Source of the DNA: Mycolicibacterium gilvum
GTDB taxonomy: Bacteria; Actinomycetota; Actinomycetes; Mycobacteriales; Mycobacteriaceae
Direction: 5' to 3'
Assembly: GCF_900454025.1 (NCBI RefSeq)
Contig: NZ_UGQM01000001.1
Location: 868,001 to 932,000 of the forward strand
DNA length: 64,000 nt
Below are positions 23,627-33,110 of the stretch, in pieces (the stretch's first letter is position 1; each line of letters starts with the position of its first letter). The translations under genes and the position numbers were made by a program. The notes beneath the pieces were generated by a model, which did no database searches, had not been told where the DNA came from, and saw nothing but the letters and a program-made list of their open reading frames with translations.

Positions 23627-25270
23627 ATGCCGAATTCCTTTGACACCGACGGCCGCGGGCCCACCAATCGTCAGTTGCTTGTCGCAGGCACCGCCGTGAT
23701 GGTGGTGGCAGCGCTGGTCACCGCGGGTCTGTTGGTCAAGGCGACCGGACGCCTCGATCCGTTCGTCCGGGTCGTCGCGGATTTGGTGAACGTAGGTGAC
23801 GGGCTCCCGCAGCGCTCGGACGTCAAGTACCACGGGGTGCTGGTCGGGGCGGTGGACAGTGTGACACCGGCAGCGCATGGTGATCCGAACTTCGTGCACA
23901 TCAACCTCAATCCGCAGTATGCAGACGCGATCCCGGCCAACGTCACCGCCCGGGTCGTGCCCAGCAATGTGTTCGCGGTGTCCTCGGTGCAACTCGTCGA
24001 CAACGGACCCGGCCCGGCGATCGAACCCGGCGCGCACATCGCGGAGGACACTGAGCTACCGCCCGTGTTGTTCCAGACGACGATCAGCAAGCTGCGCGAC
24101 ATCCTGGCCGCGACCGGGCGAGGCCGAGAAGACAAGACAGTAGGCGTTCTGGCCGCGGTGAACGCCGCCACCGAGGACCGCCGCAGCGAGCTGTTGGCCA
24201 GTGGTGCGCAACTGAATCGCCTTGTCGACGAACTCGATTCGATCGTGGCCACCGATCCCGGGCCCACCACGGTGTCGGCGCTCGTCGACGCGACCCGCGG
24301 ACTGCGGGCGACCGCGCCGGAACTGCTCGACGCGTTGCACATGGCGGTCGAGCCGATGCGGGTCCTCGTCGAGCAGCGCACCCAGCTCGACAGTCTCGTC
24401 ACCGGCGGCCTCAACACCGTCGGTACCAGCCAGACGGCATTGAACAACCATGCCGACCGGCTGGTGACGATCACCAAGGAGTTCACACCGGTGATCGCCA
24501 ACCTCGCGGACACCTCGCACCACTGGTTGCCCGCGTTCCGCAAGCTCAACGGGTTGTCCGACAAGTTCTTCAACGAGGTGTGGCGCCCGGAACGCGACGT
24601 GGGCAACATGCGGATGAACCTGTCGCTGACCCCGACCTATACCTACACCCGTGCCGACTGCCCGCGCTACGGCGAGCTGAAGGGGCCGAGCTGCTACACC
24701 GCGCCGCTGGTGGTGACCCGACCGGAGCTGCCCGACGTGCTGCTGCCCCAGAACTACCAGCCACCGAAGGATCTGGCGCCGCCCCAGGGAACGGTGCTCG
24801 GCGAGAACGGCAACCTGGTGGCGGTAGGGCCGCCGCTGGTCAACCCGAATCCGAGTCTGGCCGACCCCAATCCGCCGCTACCGCCGTGGATGTCGCCGGC
24901 ACCGCCGGTCCCCGGGACGGCCAATGACGCGCTGGTTCCGATACCCCCGCCGCCGGTGAATCAGTCGCCGCTGGCGCCGGTGGCGCCGAAGCGGCCGGAT
25001 TCGCCTCGGGCGCAGACGGTTCCGCCGGCGGGTCCGGCGCCGGTCGCACCGCCCGCCGGTCCCGCGCCCGGACCGCTGTTGCCGGCCGAGGCCGCACCGG
25101 CGTCTTTCGGCGGCAATGTGGGACCCGTGGGCAGCGCGTACGAACGAGCGACCCTCAGCGTCATCACCGGTCAACCAGCCACTGCGGCAACCCAATTGCT
25201 TCTGGGGCCGGTGGCTCGCGGGACAACGGTGTCTGCGGCGCCGCCTGCCCCCGGAGAGGAGCCTCGATGA
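23627..25270 (+). CDS. mceA: Mce-family protein A
   Basis: 547 residues: an N-terminal membrane anchor (about 20-40), an Mce/MlaD beta-barrel domain (about 45-125), a long helical region (to about 330) and an unusually long Pro/Ala-rich C-terminal tail (about 390-500). The helical parts of MceA-F are thought to assemble into a tube across the periplasm. Most MceA proteins are about 400-450 residues, so the tail makes this one long; it may contact cell-wall layers. It overlaps mceB by ATGA. Confidence 0.9.
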   Translation: MPNSFDTDGRGPTNRQLLVAGTAVMVVAALVTAGLLVKATGRLDPFVRVVADLVNVGDGLPQRSDVKYHGVLVGAVDSVTPAAHGDPNFVHINLNPQYADAIPANVTARVVPSNVFAVSSVQLVDNGPGPAIEPGAHIAEDTELPPVLFQTTISKLRDILAATGRGREDKTVGVLAAVNAATEDRRSELLASGAQLNRLVDELDSIVATDPGPTTVSALVDATRGLRATAPELLDALHMAVEPMRVLVEQRTQLDSLVTGGLNTVGTSQTALNNHADRLVTITKEFTPVIANLADTSHHWLPAFRKLNGLSDKFFNEVWRPERDVGNMRMNLSLTPTYTYTRADCPRYGELKGPSCYTAPLVVTRPELPDVLLPQNYQPPKDLAPPQGTVLGENGNLVAVGPPLVNPNPSLADPNPPLPPWMSPAPPVPGTANDALVPIPPPPVNQSPLAPVAPKRPDSPRAQTVPPAGPAPVAPPAGPAPGPLLPAEAAPASFGGNVGPVGSAYERATLSVITGQPATAATQLLLGPVARGTTVSAAPPAPGEEPR

Positions 25271-26322
25271 AGTACCGGGGTGCGATGGTGGGGCTGTCGC
25301 TGTTCATGGTGGCGGCACTGACACTGACCTGGCTGGTATACGTCACCCTGCGGCGCGACGTGACCGGGCCGACGGTGCCCTACTCGGCGGTGTTCACCGA
25401 CGTGTTCGGCCTGCGCGAGGGCGACGACGTGCGAATGGCCGGTGTGCGGGTGGGCCGCGTAGAGAGCATCGAGCTGGACGGCAAGCACGCCAAGGTGTCG
25501 TTCGTGGTGCAGAGCGACCAGCAGGTGCTGGGCACCACCGTGGCGTCGGTGACCTACCAGAACATCGTGGGACAGCGGTATCTCGGGCTGTCGCTGGGGA
25601 ATCTCGGACAGCCGGATCCGCTGCCCGCGGGCAGCGTCATCCCGGTCGAGCAGACCGACCCCTCGTTCGACGTCGGCACCCTGCTCAACGGATACGAGCC
25701 GCTGTTCTCTCTGTTGGACCCCCGTCACGCCGACAACCTGACCAAAGGCGTCATCCAGTCGCTGCAGGGCGACGAGGCGTCGATCACCGCACTGGTGGAT
25801 CAGACTGCGCAGCTGACCGACGCGTTCGCCGGCCGCGACGAGGAACTCGGCGGGGTGATCACCGACCTGAACGTGGTCGTCTCAAACCTGGCCCGGCACA
25901 ACGACGATCTCGACCACATCGTCGGTCAGGCCCAGTCGGTGGTGTCCACGTTCAATGCGCGGCGCCCGCAGCTCGTGGAGTCCATGGGGTCGATGGCCAA
26001 GGTGGTGCGGCAGCTGTCGACGATCTCCGACGAGGTGTACACGCCGCTGAGCGAGCTCGTGCAGCGCCAACCGGGCTTCGCCGCGCACATGGTCGGCATC
26101 GAACCGCAGCTGGCATTCGTCGGCGCCAATCTCCCGTTGATGCTGAAGGGATTCGCGCGGATCACCGGCGAAGGCACCTACGCCAACGCCTATGCGTGTG
26201 AGTTGGACGGCACCGCATTCTTCCCCGGGCTCAACGATGTGACGCCGATCGTCGTCGCCGCCGCCACCCCCGGCAACAAGGCCCGCCACACCCCCAAGTG
26301 CAGGAATATGGCCAATGGCTGA
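25267..26322 (+). CDS. mceB: Mce-family protein B
   Basis: 351 residues with an N-terminal anchor (about 8-27), an Mce domain (about 35-115) beginning FTDVFGLREGDDVRMAGVRVGRV, and a helical region containing repeated QL/L heptads. It has no Pro-rich tail, as is usual for MceB. It overlaps mceA by ATGA and mceC by eight bases. It is a structural subunit of the Mce importer. Confidence 0.9.
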   Translation: MKYRGAMVGLSLFMVAALTLTWLVYVTLRRDVTGPTVPYSAVFTDVFGLREGDDVRMAGVRVGRVESIELDGKHAKVSFVVQSDQQVLGTTVASVTYQNIVGQRYLGLSLGNLGQPDPLPAGSVIPVEQTDPSFDVGTLLNGYEPLFSLLDPRHADNLTKGVIQSLQGDEASITALVDQTAQLTDAFAGRDEELGGVITDLNVVVSNLARHNDDLDHIVGQAQSVVSTFNARRPQLVESMGSMAKVVRQLSTISDEVYTPLSELVQRQPGFAAHMVGIEPQLAFVGANLPLMLKGFARITGEGTYANAYACELDGTAFFPGLNDVTPIVVAAATPGNKARHTPKCRNMANG

Positions 26323-27361
26323 CCCGTCGTCGAAGATGCGGCGCAGGCGTCGCCCACTGGAGAGCTACAACAAGGTCTGGTTGGGCGTCGTCGCGGTCGC
26401 GGTGGTCGCCGTGCTCGTCGGCGCGCTGCTGCTGGTGCGGGTCGCCGACTTCGGATACCGCCACTACACAGCACGATTCCTGCAGGCCGCCGCCCTGCAA
26501 CCCGGACATCCGATCACCGTCGCGGGTATCCCGGTGGGTGAGGTGACCAGCATGGAGCTCGCCGGCGATCACGTCGTGGCCGGACTGAAAGTCCGTGACG
26601 ACGTGGTGTTCGGGGAGGACTCCTGGGCCTCCATCAAGGTCACCACCATCCTGGGCTCGCGCTACCTGGCGCTGTACCCCGAGGGAACCGGCGCCCTGCC
26701 TGACGACACGTTCGATCTGTCGCACACCGAGGTGCCCTACGACCTGCAGGAGGCACTCTCCGACGTCACCACCACCTTCGAACAGGTGGACTCCGATCAG
26801 TTCGCCGAGACACTGGCGGTCCTCGGTAAGCAGTTGGAGACTCTCCCCCCGGTGGTACCGCAGGCCCTGGAGAACACCCACACCCTCTCGACGATCATCG
26901 CGCAGCGCCGGGATCAGCTCGGAGAACTGCTCGAGACCACCGATGCGGTCAGCACCACGCTGCGACGCCAGCAGGCGACCATCGGAAGCCTGATGGATCA
27001 GGGGAATTCGCTTCTCGGAGAGTTCGTCGCCCGGCGCGCCTCATTCCACGCGATGATGGGCGCGCTGACCAACCTCGTGCAGACGCTGAGCAACATCGTG
27101 GTCGACGACCGTCCCGAGCTCGAGAAGCTGCTCACCGACCTCCGGGAGCTCGCCACCTTGCTCGGCAAGAACGACGGCATGGTGCGCAGCATCCTGCAGT
27201 CCGGGCCGATCGCGCTGCGGAACCTGACCAACATCACCGGCACCGGCAACGCAATCGACTTCAACGCCTCCAGCGGTCTGCTGGTCGACTCCTGGATGTG
27301 CGCGATCAGCGGCCGCGCCAAGCAATTCGGAATGATCGAGTACTTCCAGGACTGCAAATGA
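26315..27361 (+). CDS. mceC: Mce-family protein C
   Basis: 348 residues: a basic N-terminus, a membrane anchor (about 22-45), an Mce domain with GHPITVAGIPVGEV and a helical domain rich in long coiled stretches. It ends without the Pro-rich extension often seen on MceC, so it is somewhat short. ATGG reading starts inside the end of mceB; the stop overlaps the mceD ATG. It is an importer subunit. Confidence 0.9.
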   Translation: MADPSSKMRRRRRPLESYNKVWLGVVAVAVVAVLVGALLLVRVADFGYRHYTARFLQAAALQPGHPITVAGIPVGEVTSMELAGDHVVAGLKVRDDVVFGEDSWASIKVTTILGSRYLALYPEGTGALPDDTFDLSHTEVPYDLQEALSDVTTTFEQVDSDQFAETLAVLGKQLETLPPVVPQALENTHTLSTIIAQRRDQLGELLETTDAVSTTLRRQQATIGSLMDQGNSLLGEFVARRASFHAMMGALTNLVQTLSNIVVDDRPELEKLLTDLRELATLLGKNDGMVRSILQSGPIALRNLTNITGTGNAIDFNASSGLLVDSWMCAISGRAKQFGMIEYFQDCK

Positions 27362-28476
27362 GCACCAGGTCGAGGGTCGTCGCGTTCGTCGCTGTGGGCG
27401 TGGCGCTCGCGCTGGTGGTCGCCGTCGTGGTCGGGAAGTACGCCAAGGACCAGCTCGACACCATCAGCGTCACCGCCCAGTTCGACAGCGCCGCAGGCCT
27501 GTACGAGGGCAACACGGTCGCGGTGCTGGGCATGCCCGTCGGCAAGGTCACCACGATCACCCCGAAGGGTGGATACGTCGAGGTCGAGTTCACCGTCGAC
27601 AAGAACGTCAAGGTGCCCGCGGACGTGCAGGCGGCCACCATCTCCAACTCGATTCTGACCGACCGCCAGATCGAGCTGACCCCGCCCTACCGGGACGGAC
27701 CGGTCCTGCAGAACCACGACACCATCGGTTTGAACCGGACACGGACGCCGGTGGAGTTCGCTCGGGTGCTCGATGTTCTCGACAAGCTCGCGGTGTCCTT
27801 GCGCGGGGACGGCAAGGGCAACGGGCCGCTCGCCGACGCGATCAACGGGGGCGCGGCCGTGGTGGACGGCAACGGCCAGCAGATGAAGGATGCCCTCGGC
27901 GAACTGTCGAACGCGTTGCGGCTCAGCTCCGATCGCGGCATGGTGACCAAAGATCAGCTGACGACCATCGTCCGCAACGTGAGCTCGCTGTCGGATGCGG
28001 CGGCCCGCAACGACGAGATGATGCGGGAGTTCGGTTCGTCGGTGCGCGCGCTGAGCCAGATCCTCGCCGACGAGAACCTGGGCACCGGCACCACCGGCAA
28101 GAAGATCAACGAGGTTCTGACCCACACCGGTGAGGTGCTCGAGGCCCACCGTGAGGACATCAAGGCTCTGGTCGCCAACGGCGACATCGTGCTCAACACC
28201 GCCGCGGTCGATCACGAGCGTGACCTGATGGAGTTCCTCGACGTTGCGCCGATGCTGCTGGACAACCTGTACAACGTGGCCGATCAGAAGAACGGTGCGC
28301 TGCGGGTGAAGGTGGTCACCGACAAGGTCCTGTTCGACAACCAGTTGGTCAAGGAGGTCTGCAATATGATGGGCCTGCGTCAATTGGGCTGCAGCACAGG
28401 AACTCTTCAGGATTTTGGGCCGGATTTCGGTCTGAGCTACATGCTCGACGGGCTTGCGGCGATGGGGCAGAAGTGA
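27358..28476 (+). CDS. mceD: Mce-family protein D
   Basis: 372 residues with an N-terminal anchor (about 5-25), an Mce domain with LYEGNTVAVLGMPVGKV and a long helical region. It ends in a short Gly/Met tail rather than a Pro-rich one. ATG 27358 overlaps the mceC stop; an upstream in-frame ATG (27298) is antisense-style read-through of mceC and is rejected. It is an importer subunit. Confidence 0.9.
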   Translation: MSTRSRVVAFVAVGVALALVVAVVVGKYAKDQLDTISVTAQFDSAAGLYEGNTVAVLGMPVGKVTTITPKGGYVEVEFTVDKNVKVPADVQAATISNSILTDRQIELTPPYRDGPVLQNHDTIGLNRTRTPVEFARVLDVLDKLAVSLRGDGKGNGPLADAINGGAAVVDGNGQQMKDALGELSNALRLSSDRGMVTKDQLTTIVRNVSSLSDAAARNDEMMREFGSSVRALSQILADENLGTGTTGKKINEVLTHTGEVLEAHREDIKALVANGDIVLNTAAVDHERDLMEFLDVAPMLLDNLYNVADQKNGALRVKVVTDKVLFDNQLVKEVCNMMGLRQLGCSTGTLQDFGPDFGLSYMLDGLAAMGQK

Positions 28477-29759
28477 AGACGTCGCCTCCGACCCGCCAAT
28501 GGCTGGTGACCGCGCTGGCCACCGTCGCGTGCCTGACCGTGTCGGGCTGCGCCACCGACGGCCTGTCCAGCCTGCCGTTGCCGGCGCCCGGCGTGGGTAC
28601 CGGTGGATACCAGCTGACGGCTGTGTTCTCCAACGCGTTGAACCTGCCTGCCAACGCGAAGGTCAAGCTCGCCGGCGCAGACGTCGGACAGATGGAATCC
28701 ATGGTCGCGCGCAATTACACGGCAGTCACGACCCTCCGGATCATGGACGGGGTCCAGTTGCCACAGGGCAGCACAGCTGAATTGCGTTCCGCGACACCGC
28801 TGGGCGATGTGTTCGTTGCGATCAAGCCGCCGTCGCCGATTCAGCCGGGTGCGCCTCTGCTGCGCGACGGTGACACCATCGGACTGGAGTCGACCACCGC
28901 GGCCGCCACCGTCGAATCGGTGCTGGGATCGGCGGCGATCCTGGTCAACGGCGGCGCGGTGCGCAACTTCACCAACGTCATCAATGGGCTGGGCAAGGCC
29001 ACCGGCGAGGAAGGTCAGGCGTTCGGCACCCTGATCAGCAAGACCAACACCACCCTCGGCAAGTTGAACGCCCGCTCCGAGGAGATCTCGACGGCGATGG
29101 ACGAGACATCCCGGCTGGCATCGGAGATCGCGGCCAAGAACCAGGTGATCAGCGATGTGATGGCGCAGGCGCGGCCGGCGACCGACACGCTGGCCGCCCA
29201 CACCACCGACATCGCCGATCTCGTCACCCAGATCGGCGGAGTCTCCGATCAACTGCGCAAGTTCCCGTCGATCGCCGGGACCGACACCAGCGGGCGCAGC
29301 GTCATCGCCGACGCCAACACCATCGCCTCCGCCTGGAACGACGTCGCGCTGGCACCGGACGCCACGCTCTACTCGCTCAACCGCCTGATGCCGCCGTTCA
29401 TCAAGTCCATGACCAGCAGCTCGATCGCCCTCGACGCGAGCGCCGACCGGTTGATCCTCGGATCCATCCCCGACATCGGCTACGACGGTGATTCCGGGCT
29501 GCACGGGCCCAAGCGGCACGACTGGCATCAGCTGGTCGGCACGCTGAAGTACACGTTGTTCCGGTTGCAGGAACGTGTCGTCGGGAAGGGTCCTGGTGTG
29601 CCGCAGATGCCGGTGATCCCGAGTCCGACCGAACCCGGCGAGATCATCGCCGATCCCCGCGCGCCGGCCCCTCCGCCACCGGCCCCTCCGCCACCGGCGG
29701 CTCCGGCTCCGGCTGCACCGGCGGCACCACCGCCGTTACCCGCGGAGGCCCCCCGATGA
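28473..29759 (+). CDS. mceE: Mce-family protein E, lipoprotein
   Basis: 428 residues. The N-terminal signal peptide ends in a lipobox VSGC (Cys26), so it is lipid-anchored, as MceE (LprK/LprM-type) proteins are. An Mce domain (about 45-125) and helical region follow, then a Pro/Ala-rich tail of repeated PPPAP units. It starts with GTG overlapping the mceD stop and overlaps mceF by ATGA. It is likely the lipoprotein subunit tethering the Mce assembly. Confidence 0.92.
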   Translation: MKTSPPTRQWLVTALATVACLTVSGCATDGLSSLPLPAPGVGTGGYQLTAVFSNALNLPANAKVKLAGADVGQMESMVARNYTAVTTLRIMDGVQLPQGSTAELRSATPLGDVFVAIKPPSPIQPGAPLLRDGDTIGLESTTAAATVESVLGSAAILVNGGAVRNFTNVINGLGKATGEEGQAFGTLISKTNTTLGKLNARSEEISTAMDETSRLASEIAAKNQVISDVMAQARPATDTLAAHTTDIADLVTQIGGVSDQLRKFPSIAGTDTSGRSVIADANTIASAWNDVALAPDATLYSLNRLMPPFIKSMTSSSIALDASADRLILGSIPDIGYDGDSGLHGPKRHDWHQLVGTLKYTLFRLQERVVGKGPGVPQMPVIPSPTEPGEIIADPRAPAPPPPAPPPPAAPAPAAPAAPPPLPAEAPR

Positions 29760-31006
29760 TCGCCGGTGTCGCCGACCGGGTCGTCGGCATCGTCCGGTAC
29801 GGCTATCGGCGCCGCGCCTGGTTGTCGGCGCTCGGACTGGTCATGACGCTGGTCGTCGCGACGGCGTATCTCTTATTCGGTGCGCTGCGGGTCAATCCGT
29901 TCGCGTCCAGCTACCGGATGACCATCGAACTGCCGGAGTCCGCCGGCCTGTTGCCAGAACAGGACGTGACCCTGCGGGGTGTGCCCATCGGGCGGGTCGA
30001 GCGGCTCGACATCACCCCGGCCGGGGTCAATGCCGTCGTCAATGTCGAAGCGGCAGCGCAAATTCCGGAGTCCAGCGATGTTCGGGTGTCCGGTCTGTCA
30101 CCGGCGGGCGAGCAGTACATCGACTTCGTTCCTGCATCCGATGTGGGACCGTTCCTGGCCGACGGCGCGGTGGTGCGTCAAGGTCGCGCGACGGTGCCCG
30201 TCAGCCTCGCGAAGCTGCTCGCCGATGCCGACGGCGCTTTGGCGCAGGCGGATACGGCGAAGCTGGAGATCATCAAGAAGGAGCTGAGCCTCAGCGACGC
30301 CGGGCCGCAGAAGCTCGCCGACATCGTCGACGGGGGCACCTTCCTGCTGTCCACCCTCGATTCGGTGCTGCCCGAGACCAGCTCACTGCTCCGCAGCAGC
30401 CGGGTGGTCTTCACAATGGTCGCCGACAAGAACGCCGGAATCGACGCCGCGTCGGATAATCTCAGTGCGACTTTCGAGGGCATCAACGCGATGCGCGACG
30501 GTTATCGCCGGCTGACCCAGCAGGCGCCGGAGACGTTGGCCCATGTCGACAACCTCTTCGCCGACAACTCCGACACCATGGTGCAGTTATTGGGCAATCT
30601 GACGACCACATCCCGCCTGCTCTATCTGCGGGTGCCGGCCTTGAACGCGTTGTTCCCGACGCACCGCACGTCGGTGCTCGACGCTCTCGGCGCTGCGATG
30701 CACGACGGCGGCCTGTGGGGCACCGCGGAGATATATCCGCGCTACACCTGCGATTACGGCACACCGAAGCTGCCGCCGTCCGCGGCGGACTACCCGGAGC
30801 CGTTCATGTACACCTACTGCCGCGACGACCATCCCGGTGTCCTGATCCGCGGCGCCAAGAATGCGCCGAGGCCCGCGGGCGATGACACCGCCGGACCCCC
30901 GCCGGGTGCCGACCTCGGCCGCCAGACCGATCCAACGCCCAAGGGCCGCTACACGATTCCGACGCCCTACGGTGGGCCGACGCTGCCCATCGAGCCGCCC
31001 CGCTGA
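29756..31006 (+). CDS. mceF: Mce-family protein F
   Basis: 416 residues: an N-terminal basic segment and anchor (about 20-45), an Mce domain with EQDVTLRGVPIGRVERLDITP, a helical region and a short Pro-rich tail. It completes the six-protein MceA-F set. The next gene follows after about 20 bases with a strong Shine-Dalgarno sequence, so the operon continues. Confidence 0.92.
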   Translation: MIAGVADRVVGIVRYGYRRRAWLSALGLVMTLVVATAYLLFGALRVNPFASSYRMTIELPESAGLLPEQDVTLRGVPIGRVERLDITPAGVNAVVNVEAAAQIPESSDVRVSGLSPAGEQYIDFVPASDVGPFLADGAVVRQGRATVPVSLAKLLADADGALAQADTAKLEIIKKELSLSDAGPQKLADIVDGGTFLLSTLDSVLPETSSLLRSSRVVFTMVADKNAGIDAASDNLSATFEGINAMRDGYRRLTQQAPETLAHVDNLFADNSDTMVQLLGNLTTTSRLLYLRVPALNALFPTHRTSVLDALGAAMHDGGLWGTAEIYPRYTCDYGTPKLPPSAADYPEPFMYTYCRDDHPGVLIRGAKNAPRPAGDDTAGPPPGADLGRQTDPTPKGRYTIPTPYGGPTLPIEPPR

Positions 31007-31031
31007 CCGTGCCATCCGCTAGGAGATGATG

Positions 31032-31700
31032 ATGTCCGTGAGCACCGACGACGACAAAGACACCGGCAAGAAATCCGCCGCCGCCGCCGCCGCCGCCGCC
31101 GCCGACGCCGCCGACCCCGCTGCGGAGTCGGAGTCGGAGACCGCCGAGACCGAATCCGCCGAGACTGCCGGCGAACCCGTGGACGACGACTCGGACCCCG
31201 CCGAGCCGGTCACCGCCCGCGGACGACGGCGTCGGTTGCTGACTACACTGGTGGCGGCGGCGTTGGTCACACTCCTGGCTGTCGCCGGGTTCCTCGGTTG
31301 GCAACTGTGGCAGGAGCGCGAGGTAACCCGGGCGAGCGAGCAGGCCCAGCAGGCGGCCGTCGAATACGCACAGGTCTTGACGAGTATCGACTCGGCGAAG
31401 GTGGACGAGAACTTCGACGCCGTGCTCGACGGCGCCACCGGCGAGTTCAAGGACATGTACTCGCAGTCCAGCACCGAGTTGCGGCAGCTGCTGATCGACA
31501 ACAAGGCGTCCGCGCACGGGGTCGTGCTGGAATCAGCGGTCCAGTCGGCATCCAAGGACAAGGTAGTGGTGCTGCTGTTCGTCGATCAGTCGGTCTCCAA
31601 CACCAACGTGCCGGACCCGCGTATCGACCGCAGCCGCATCAAGATGACCATGGAGGACGTCGACGGCCGTTGGCGCGCAAGCAAAGTCGAGCTGCCCTGA
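31032..31700 (+). CDS. Mce-associated membrane protein
   Basis: About 222 residues: a cytosolic acidic and poly-Ala N-terminus, one membrane helix (about 74-96), and a C-terminal domain shared by Mce-associated (Mas) proteins. Three ATG codons are in a row (31026, 31029, 31032). AGGAG at 31021-31025 touches the first one, so the third ATG, with six bases spacing, is the likely start. Residues after KKS form an alanine run encoded by nine consecutive GCC codons (31077-31103), prone to slippage. Mas proteins are thought to stabilise the Mce complex. Confidence 0.82.
   Translation: MSVSTDDDKDTGKKSAAAAAAAAADAADPAAESESETAETESAETAGEPVDDDSDPAEPVTARGRRRRLLTTLVAAALVTLLAVAGFLGWQLWQEREVTRASEQAQQAAVEYAQVLTSIDSAKVDENFDAVLDGATGEFKDMYSQSSTELRQLLIDNKASAHGVVLESAVQSASKDKVVVLLFVDQSVSNTNVPDPRIDRSRIKMTMEDVDGRWRASKVELP
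31077..31103 (+). repeat. (GCC)9 trinucleotide microsatellite inside the Mce-associated gene
   Basis: Nine perfect GCC repeats encode poly-alanine in the cytosolic N-terminus. Copy-number change would stay in frame and alter only the length of the linker. Confidence 0.8.
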
Positions 31701-32506
31701 TGTTCCGCCGGTTCATCTGCAGTAGTGCTGTCGCGGTGGTGGCCGCGGCCGTGTTGGCCACCGCATCGCCGGTGTCTGCGTCAGCTCCCTCGTTCTGTGA
31801 TGAGCTGGGCGGTCAGTGGGACGGGCAATTCTGTACGACTTCGGTGGTGTCGGAGCGAAAAGCGACCCGGGACATCAAGATGGCGCTGCCCGGTGATCTC
31901 GTGGAGAACCCCGTAATTCGGGCGTACCTGACCAACCTGATGAACAACTGGCGCAATGCGGCGAAGAAGATGGTCCAGAACAGCTTCGGAGAGCAGCACT
32001 TCCAGATTTTTCATCGGGGCGAAGCGATGACGGTCGTCTTCCACGAGATGTACTCGGGTACGGTCGGTACCGACGCACTGGCCCATCCGAACGCACCCAT
32101 CGTCAGTGACGCCTACCGCACCTTCACGTTCGCCGGAGGGCGGCAGTTGCAACTGGCCGATCTGTTCAAACCCGGCGTCGACCACCTGGCCGAGATCCCG
32201 CGCCTGGGTGCGCCGTTCATCGTCGCTGCCCTCGACGCCGCACCGCCGCCGCACCAGCCCGGCACCTACCCGTTCACGCCGGACCGCTGGACCCCGGACA
32301 AGGTGTACTCAGGGGCGTACAAGGCGTGGGCGCTGACGCCCGATGAGCTGGTGATCTACATGCCGGACTACCCCGTGGGCCGGGACCGCCCGACGGACTT
32401 CACGCCGGGGCTCATGCAGTGGTCGATGGACGGGGGCACCGTGCAGGCCCACATCCCGCTCGCGGCGTTGGCGCCGATCCTGCGGCCAGAATTCGGCGGC
32501 GTGTAG
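31700..32506 (+). CDS. Secreted protein with RsiV/DUF3298-like C-terminus, Mce cluster
   Basis: 268 residues. Signal peptide (about 1-28, ending VSASA) then an FCDELGGQWDGQFC motif with two Cys, and a C-terminal part (AYRTFTFAGGRQLQLADLFKPG ... TPDELVIYMPDYPVG) resembling the DUF3298/RsiV extracytoplasmic fold. The gene after mce3 in M. tuberculosis (Rv1975 region) has, as I recall it, a similar secreted protein. Its ATG overlaps the previous stop. The role is unknown; the location outside the membrane fits a partner of the Mce tube. Confidence 0.7.
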   Translation: MFRRFICSSAVAVVAAAVLATASPVSASAPSFCDELGGQWDGQFCTTSVVSERKATRDIKMALPGDLVENPVIRAYLTNLMNNWRNAAKKMVQNSFGEQHFQIFHRGEAMTVVFHEMYSGTVGTDALAHPNAPIVSDAYRTFTFAGGRQLQLADLFKPGVDHLAEIPRLGAPFIVAALDAAPPPHQPGTYPFTPDRWTPDKVYSGAYKAWALTPDELVIYMPDYPVGRDRPTDFTPGLMQWSMDGGTVQAHIPLAALAPILRPEFGGV

Positions 32507-32508
32507 TG

Positions 32509-33087
32509 ATGTTTCGCGCGATGGCGGGTGTGGCCGCGGTATTGGCCGGGCTCGTGATCTGCGCGCCGGTGGGCCGTGCTGAACCCGCCCCGACGTTGCC
32601 GGTGTTCACCCCGTACCCGTCGAACTGGCAACCCGATTACAGCCAGTTTCCGTACAACCTCTGGCAGATGCGCGTGACGCCGCAGCAGATCACCGCGCAA
32701 CGGGAATCCTGCCAGTGGATCAACGCGCAGTACGACCAGTTGATGAGCCAGGTCTACGGTTTCCAGCACTTCCTCGCCGAGCAGGGCGACTACTGGACGC
32801 GGCCGGGCGTCAGCGAAGCCGGGGACACGGTCGCGGCGAACCTCGACCAGTCGGCGGCATTCCTGGACCCGCGCGCGCACACGTTGTTCATCGTCAATTA
32901 TCCGGATCAGAGCGAGTATTCGCCGCTGTTCCACGGTGACTCGATCTACCGGCTTTGGTACCAGTTCACCCAGATCAGCGACAAGATCAAGCAGCGGCTG
33001 CCCTCGGGTGTCATCAACGCCAACATCGCGACGGCGAACGTCTACGGCTCGGTGATCCGCAATTCCGGAGTCTGCAGGGGCGCATGA
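32509..33087 (+). CDS. Secreted protein of unknown function, end of the mce operon
   Basis: 192 residues with a signal peptide (about 1-23, ending GRAEP) and a mature domain rich in Trp, Tyr and Gln (NWQPDYSQFPYNLWQMRVTPQQI), with Cys near the middle and C-terminus. It starts three bases after the preceding stop, so it belongs to the mce transcript. I recognise no catalytic motif. The palindromic operator of the next unit begins 30 bases after its end. Confidence 0.7.
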   Translation: MFRAMAGVAAVLAGLVICAPVGRAEPAPTLPVFTPYPSNWQPDYSQFPYNLWQMRVTPQQITAQRESCQWINAQYDQLMSQVYGFQHFLAEQGDYWTRPGVSEAGDTVAANLDQSAAFLDPRAHTLFIVNYPDQSEYSPLFHGDSIYRLWYQFTQISDKIKQRLPSGVINANIATANVYGSVIRNSGVCRGA

Positions 33088-33110
33088 GCAACGGCCGACC
33101 GCCCCAACCG

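Noticed and set aside
31298..31699. Extension of the secreted protein gene to 402 codons
   Set aside because: The upstream part reads through the Mce-associated gene out of frame. A proper signal peptide begins at ATG 31700.
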